Positions 60,279 to 64,000 of a stretch of DNA of 64,000 nt are shown one piece after another. A model generated the notes under the pieces. That model did no database searches, was not told the DNA's origin, and saw only the letters and a list, made by a program, of their open reading frames with translations. The stretch lies in NCBI GenBank assembly GCA_040384465.1, contig JAZKJF010000009.1:62001-126000 (forward strand), given 5' to 3'. Numbering within the stretch: the stretch's first letter is position 1; each line of letters begins with the position of its first letter. The position numbers and the translations under genes were made by a program. Source of the DNA: UBA5078 sp040384465 (GTDB lineage: Bacteria; Pseudomonadota; Gammaproteobacteria; Pseudomonadales; Pseudohongiellaceae).

Positions 60279-60647
60279 TCAGGATTTTTTGGCAGTGAAC
60301 GTGCCAGTGGCCATGTCGGCAATATTCACGGAACCGGCAATGGAACCATCAGCCTGTACTTTGCCCGTGTAGACGACGGAGCCCGCCTGACCCACCAATG
60401 TGAACTCGACATCATCGCCAGCGGCCTTGCCGGTAAAGTCTGTGTCACCGAGTTGCCCGGTGTAGTGACCGGTGATGACACCATCGCCGCCCTGCGCCAT
60501 GGTCACTGTGGCATTGCCTGTCTGACCCATGATATCGACTGCGAACACCCAGCTGCCGCTGACATCTGCGCTGGCGAACTGAGCGCTCAGCAGTAGAAAT
60601 GCAGCGAAAGTGAGGCGTGAAATTCTGGAGATTGTGTTTCTGAACAT
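60279..60647 (-). CDS. Small secreted beta-strand-rich protein
   Basis: 122 residues. Signal peptide ends FASA-DV. The mature region is an array of short beta strands with GxxTGHYTG, GDTDFTGKAAGDDVEFTLVGQAGSVVYTGKVQADGSIAGSV, a repeated T/V-G pattern; no Cys. Similar proteins are listed as conserved hypothetical. Probably a small periplasmic beta-sandwich. Transcribed alone. Confidence 0.65.
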   Translation of the reverse strand: MFRNTISRISRLTFAAFLLLSAQFASADVSGSWVFAVDIMGQTGNATVTMAQGGDGVITGHYTGQLGDTDFTGKAAGDDVEFTLVGQAGSVVYTGKVQADGSIAGSVNIADMATGTFTAKKS

Positions 60648-60776
60648 GGTGAAGTCCCCCCGGGGTACATGGTTAATAATGCGGGAAGAAAAGTAACACG
60701 CCCATCATTGACACCGCCAGCACAACAGAGAGGCGACTGACCTCACAATATATCTGTCTGTCGAATCAGCGCTCGT

Positions 60777-61466
60777 TCAACTTTGATTGACTCGGTACCA
60801 GCCAGCAATACTGTAGCGATCCCGCTGTGTCGGCAGCACTTCGTGCGGCACTTCTTCGCTGAGAAAAATCACCAGAGTACCCAGCTCGGGAATCACTCTG
60901 ATGATCTCGGTATCACCCTGAGCGTCATAAAGAACCAGCTCGCCACCATCGTCTGGCTGCCAGTGTGAATTGAAGTAGGCGACCAACGACAGCACCCGGT
61001 TGCTGCCACTCGTGCTCGTGTCATCCTGAACCGGTGCTGCCTTGAACGCGTCCACATGTTTCCGGTAGAAGGCCCCCGGGCGGTAGTGTGCAAAGTGGCT
61101 TTCGAAGGAAAACAGACCAAGATACAGGCGCCTGTTCAGAGTGGATTGCAGACGGCGTGACCAGTCCAGCCAGGCTCGCTCGGCAGTGGTCGCCCCCTCA
61201 ATCCAGCGAATTTCGTCACGGCGCACAGCGGGCTTGAGAGTATGCATGCTGCCGCGTCCAATCCCGGCAGCGCTGAAGTCTGCTCCATCGCTCACCTTTA
61301 ATTGCCCGGCCAGTAGGGCACAGAGTGCGGAAGGCAGAGCGTTAGGAATGACACTCCAGGACTTGGTAATCAGGTCCTCGGCGATGCGGGAAAACAAAAG
61401 GTCTTCGTCGCAGGCAGATACGGCCAAGGCTCCCGAACCGCTCGAATGCACTGAATCTGGTGCCAT
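60777..61466 (-). CDS. 2OG-Fe(II) oxygenase (PKHD/SM-20-like)
   Basis: 229 residues. Double-stranded beta-helix enzyme with the iron triad His137-x-Asp139 (YRKHVDAF) and His208 (EVPHEV), and Arg217 for 2-oxoglutarate. The first 100 residues hold a helical N-terminal arm. Homologues are prolyl-hydroxylase-like; substrate unknown. The operon partner 26 nt upstream is an RRM-type RNA-binding protein, making ribosomal or RNA-associated modification a testable idea. Confidence 0.85.
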   Translation of the reverse strand: MAPDSVHSSGSGALAVSACDEDLLFSRIAEDLITKSWSVIPNALPSALCALLAGQLKVSDGADFSAAGIGRGSMHTLKPAVRRDEIRWIEGATTAERAWLDWSRRLQSTLNRRLYLGLFSFESHFAHYRPGAFYRKHVDAFKAAPVQDDTSTSGSNRVLSLVAYFNSHWQPDDGGELVLYDAQGDTEIIRVIPELGTLVIFLSEEVPHEVLPTQRDRYSIAGWYRVNQS

Positions 61467-61490
61467 GGCGATCTCCAGAGAGACGACTGC

Positions 61491-61895
61491 TCAGTCCGGC
61501 TTCTTTTTGCTGAAGGTGCGCGGCTTCTTTACCCCTAGCGGGCTGCCATCTTTCTTGATGCGGGCACGATTGGCCGCCTCTGCTGAAGAGGGAGCCGCTT
61601 CGACTGGAGCCTCTGCTGCGCTCACTCCGTCATCTGCTCCCGGCGCTCCCGCGACCACTTCCTGCGCTTTCTTCACGCGAATGCGGCTGCCCCCCAGCTC
61701 AATGTTGTTGAGAGCTTTGATGGCGGCTTTGGCTTCGTAGGGCACGGGCATATTGGCGAAACCGAAGCCCTTGGAGCCTCCAGTCGCCTGATCCATGACG
61801 ATCGTGCAGGACTGCACGCGTCCATGTGCTTGAAACAGGGCGAGAAGTTCAGCCTGAGTGGTTTCCCGAGCAAGATTGCGAACGATGATTTTCAA
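61491..61895 (-). CDS. RNA recognition motif protein
   Basis: 134 residues from TTG 61895 (GGGGA 6 nt upstream), giving KIIVRNLARETTQAE like related proteins; ATG at 61928 would add eleven residues with no homology. Single RRM (about 1-75): RNP2 IIVRNL, RNP1 SKGFGFANM. A low-complexity Ala-rich linker and a basic Lys/Arg tail (KKPRTFSKKKP) follow. Binds RNA; small RRM proteins of proteobacteria are poorly understood, often cold-induced. Confidence 0.85.
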   Translation of the reverse strand: MKIIVRNLARETTQAELLALFQAHGRVQSCTIVMDQATGGSKGFGFANMPVPYEAKAAIKALNNIELGGSRIRVKKAQEVVAGAPGADDGVSAAEAPVEAAPSSAEAANRARIKKDGSPLGVKKPRTFSKKKPD

Positions 61896-62015
61896 TGCGG
61901 TTCCCCGTAAGACTGATGGCGGCGGCACGATACTGTAAATGCTGCCGTGAGTCTAACAGCACGAGTCTAGCAAGCGGCCGGGAAATAAGCAGTAGTCGCC
62001 TGAGCACGCCTCCTT

Positions 62016-62021
62016 TATAAT
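62016..62021 (+). promoter_or_regulatory. Possible -10 box of ybiT
   Basis: TATAAT at 62016-62021 in the 199-bp divergent spacer, 74 nt before the TTG start. A weak -35 (TAGTCG at 61993-61998) gives a 17-nt spacer. Confidence 0.35.
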
Positions 62022-62094
62022 GCCGCGCGCCTGCAATCAGCCCTCGACAGGGTCTCTCACCCGCAACACTCATCTGTAAAGAACGGACAATACT

Positions 62095-63702
62095 TTGATT
62101 ACTGCCTCCAATATCACCATCCAGTTTGGTGCCAAGCCGCTTTTCGAGAATGTTTCCCTGCGCTTCGGCAACGGTAACCGTTATGGTCTGATCGGCGCCA
62201 ATGGCTCCGGCAAGTCGACCTTCATGAAGATCCTGAGTGGCGAGATTCAGCCCTCTGCGGGCAACGTGAACGTGGATGCCGACGAGCGCGTGGGTATCCT
62301 GCGCCAGAATCAGTTCGCCTATGAAGATTTCACGGCGATCGACACGGTGATCATGGGCCATGACAAACTGTGGAAGATCAAGGAGGAGAAGGACCGCATC
62401 TACAACCTGCCGGAGATGAGCGAAGACGACGGTATGCGCGTGGCCGAGCTGGAGATCGAGTTCGCGGAACTGGACGGTTACTCCGCCGAAGCCAATGCCG
62501 GCGAGCTGCTGCTGGGCCTGGGCATTCCCTTGGAACAGCATTATGGCCCCATGAGCGCCATCGCGCCGGGCTGGAAGCTGCGGGTACTGCTGGCACAGGC
62601 GCTGTTCGCCGATCCGGACATCATGCTGCTGGACGAACCGACCAACAACCTCGACATCAACGCGATCCGCTGGCTGGAAGGCATCCTCAATCAGCGCGAC
62701 TGCACCATGATCATCATCTCCCACGACCGTCACTTCCTGAACAGTGTATGTACACACATGGTCGACGTGGACTACGGCGAGCTGCGTCTGTACCCCGGCA
62801 CCTATGATGATTTCATGATCGCTTCGACGCAGGCACGCGAGCGCATCCAGTCCGACAACGCCAAGAAGAAGACCCAGATTTCCGAACTGCAGTCGTTCGT
62901 GAGCCGCTTCTCCGCGAACGCCTCCAAGGCCAAGCAGGCAACATCACGAGCCAGGCAGATCGAGAAGATCAAGCTGGAAGACCTCAAGCCTTCCAGTCGT
63001 ATCAGCCCATTCATCCGCTTCGAGCAGGAAAAGAAACTGCACCGCCTGGCTTTGGAGATCAACAAGCTGAGCCTGTCCTACGACGACAATATGCTGATCA
63101 AGAATCTCAATCTGATGATCGAAGTCGGCGAGCGTGTGGCCATCATCGGCCCGAACGGTATCGGCAAGACCACACTGCTGCAGGCCTTGACCGGCAACTT
63201 CGGCAAGACACCCGGCGAGACGCTGGGGGGCCAGGTCAAGTGGTCGGAGAATGCCAACATCGGCTACTACGCACAGGACCACAATCACGAATTTGCGGAC
63301 GACATCAATCTGTTCGACTGGATGAGCCAGTGGGCCAAGCCCGGCGATGACGAGCAAGTGATTCGCGGCATTCTGGGCAAGATGCTGTTCTCCAAGGACG
63401 ACAGCCTCAAGAAAGTCAAAGTCATCTCTGGAGGCGAGAAGGGCCGCATGCTGTTCGGCAAGATGATGCTGCAGAAGTCGAATATCATGGTCATGGACGA
63501 GCCGACCAACCACCTGGACATGGAATCCATTGAGGGCCTCAACCTCGCACTGGAAAACTATCCCGGCACCTTGATCTTCGTCTCCCACGACCGCGAGTTT
63601 GTGTCGTCACTGGCGACGCGCATTCTGGAAATCTCAGCCAACGGCATCGCTGACTTCAAAGGTGACTACGACGAGTATCTACATCAGCAGGGCGTGGAAT
63701 GA
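62095..63702 (+). CDS. ybiT: ABC-F family ATPase YbiT
   Basis: 535 residues, TTG start fixed by alignment to YbiT (ITASNITIQFGAKPLFENVS). Two ATPase domains: Walker A GANGSGKST and GPNGIGKTT, Walker B MLLDEPTNNLD and MVMDEPTNHLD, signature PGWKLRV-type and SGGEKGR. The linker NAKKKTQISELQSFVSRFSANASK is the ABC-F interdomain stretch. No membrane segments: a translation factor binding ribosomal E site. YbiT is one of four E. coli ABC-F proteins. Overlaps the dbpA start by 4 nt. Confidence 0.95.
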   Translation: MITASNITIQFGAKPLFENVSLRFGNGNRYGLIGANGSGKSTFMKILSGEIQPSAGNVNVDADERVGILRQNQFAYEDFTAIDTVIMGHDKLWKIKEEKDRIYNLPEMSEDDGMRVAELEIEFAELDGYSAEANAGELLLGLGIPLEQHYGPMSAIAPGWKLRVLLAQALFADPDIMLLDEPTNNLDINAIRWLEGILNQRDCTMIIISHDRHFLNSVCTHMVDVDYGELRLYPGTYDDFMIASTQARERIQSDNAKKKTQISELQSFVSRFSANASKAKQATSRARQIEKIKLEDLKPSSRISPFIRFEQEKKLHRLALEINKLSLSYDDNMLIKNLNLMIEVGERVAIIGPNGIGKTTLLQALTGNFGKTPGETLGGQVKWSENANIGYYAQDHNHEFADDINLFDWMSQWAKPGDDEQVIRGILGKMLFSKDDSLKKVKVISGGEKGRMLFGKMMLQKSNIMVMDEPTNHLDMESIEGLNLALENYPGTLIFVSHDREFVSSLATRILEISANGIADFKGDYDEYLHQQGVE

Positions 63703-64000
63703 GTGAGCCATTGTTGACTGATGCGTTCACAGTACTGAATCTGCCTCCCGAGCAGATCGACAACCTCACGGCACTGGGTTATACCCGCATGACCCCGGTG
63801 CAAGCGCAGGCATTGCCGATTGCGCTGCAGGGCGGTGATCTGATCGTGCAGGCACGAACGGGCAGCGGCAAGACTGCCGCTTTCGGCATCGCCCTGCTCA
63901 ACCGTATAAACCAGCGTGACTTCGGGACTCAGACTCTGATCCTGTGTCCAACCCGCGAACTTGCTACCCAGGTCGCCACCGAGATTCGTCGACTCGCGCG
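63699..64000 (+). CDS. dbpA: DEAD-box ATP-dependent RNA helicase (DbpA-like; cut by window edge)
   Basis: First 100 codons, open to the last base. N-terminus has the Q motif (YTRMTPVQAQALPIAL), Walker A/motif I ARTGSGKT, and motif Ia PTRELA. Start ATG overlaps the ybiT stop (ATGA), a strong operon link. The segment around residues 1-30 (FTVLNLPPEQIDNLTALGY) fits the DbpA group, which binds hairpin 92 of 23S rRNA; the C-terminal RNA-binding domain that would confirm this is outside the window. Confidence 0.8.
   Translation, partial: MSEPLLTDAFTVLNLPPEQIDNLTALGYTRMTPVQAQALPIALQGGDLIVQARTGSGKTAAFGIALLNRINQRDFGTQTLILCPTRELATQVATEIRRLA

Overview
The window reads as a chromosomal segment of a free-living, aerobic, Gram-negative gammaproteobacterium. 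Evidence for this: three TonB-dependent receptors, lipoprotein and Tat signal peptides, rimK, ybiT, dbpA, sseA, the two-gene biotin carboxylase/oxaloacetate decarboxylase-alpha pair known from Pseudomonas-type genomes, and Pseudomonas-like REP hairpins (ends TGTRGGAGC / GCTCCYACA) between genes. Genus cannot be fixed from sequence alone; it need not be Pseudomonas. No rRNA, tRNA or CRISPR array was found. The genes at both window edges are cut.

Layout. 1-6040: housekeeping genes (Na/Pi symporter, HAD phosphatase, a yqjD-yqjE-yqjK-like membrane operon, a TPR lipoprotein, a TIGR01777 epimerase). 6041-11790: an accessory island, partly AT-rich, with a DUF4160 fragment plus DUF2442, an orphan HigA/NadS-like antitoxin behind a decayed toxin, MazEF, YefM-YoeB and VapBC. 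In its middle lies a short integron-type gene-cassette array: three consecutive one-gene cassettes (DUF2971, an unknown protein, GrpB), each ending in an attC-like site whose first box contains the gene's stop codon and is the reverse complement of the same cassette's first bases. No integrase is visible, so it looks like a CALIN (cluster of attC sites lacking an integrase). This is the most interesting signal in the window.

11800-18700: a MarR regulator divergent from a TonB receptor and a DUF5916 outer-membrane protein, with three 13-bp-spaced direct repeats between them, followed by small catabolic or redox genes. 18740-23880: a metal cluster (DUF1326 protein, multicopper oxidase, Zur, OprC-like TonB receptor) with GTTAC/GTAAC boxes. 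24075-27430: pyruvate carboxylase-type subunits. 27597-34908: secreted proteins, a PAS histidine kinase, a TonB receptor and rimK.

35124-47999: two complete five-gene peptide ABC importers in tandem, the first YejABEF-like, the second Dpp/Opp-like. The second has a fibronectin-III-like insert in one permease and a membrane-anchored rather than lipid-anchored binding protein. 48233-54654: MscS channel, a sulfurtransferase, a VC0807-like membrane protein, and an FbpABC ferric-iron importer behind a Fur-like box. 54829-58442: a dCache-GGDEF cyclase and a three-gene cytochrome / HupE / membrane-anchor operon. 58457-64000: a DUF6152-lipoprotein pair, a hydrolase fragment, a 2OG-Fe(II) oxygenase with an RRM protein, then ybiT and dbpA.

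Together the genes describe a scavenging heterotroph: peptide, iron and copper/zinc import, envelope stress handling, and a small acquired island rich in toxin-antitoxin genes and cassettes. Repeat hairpins punctuate most gene ends.
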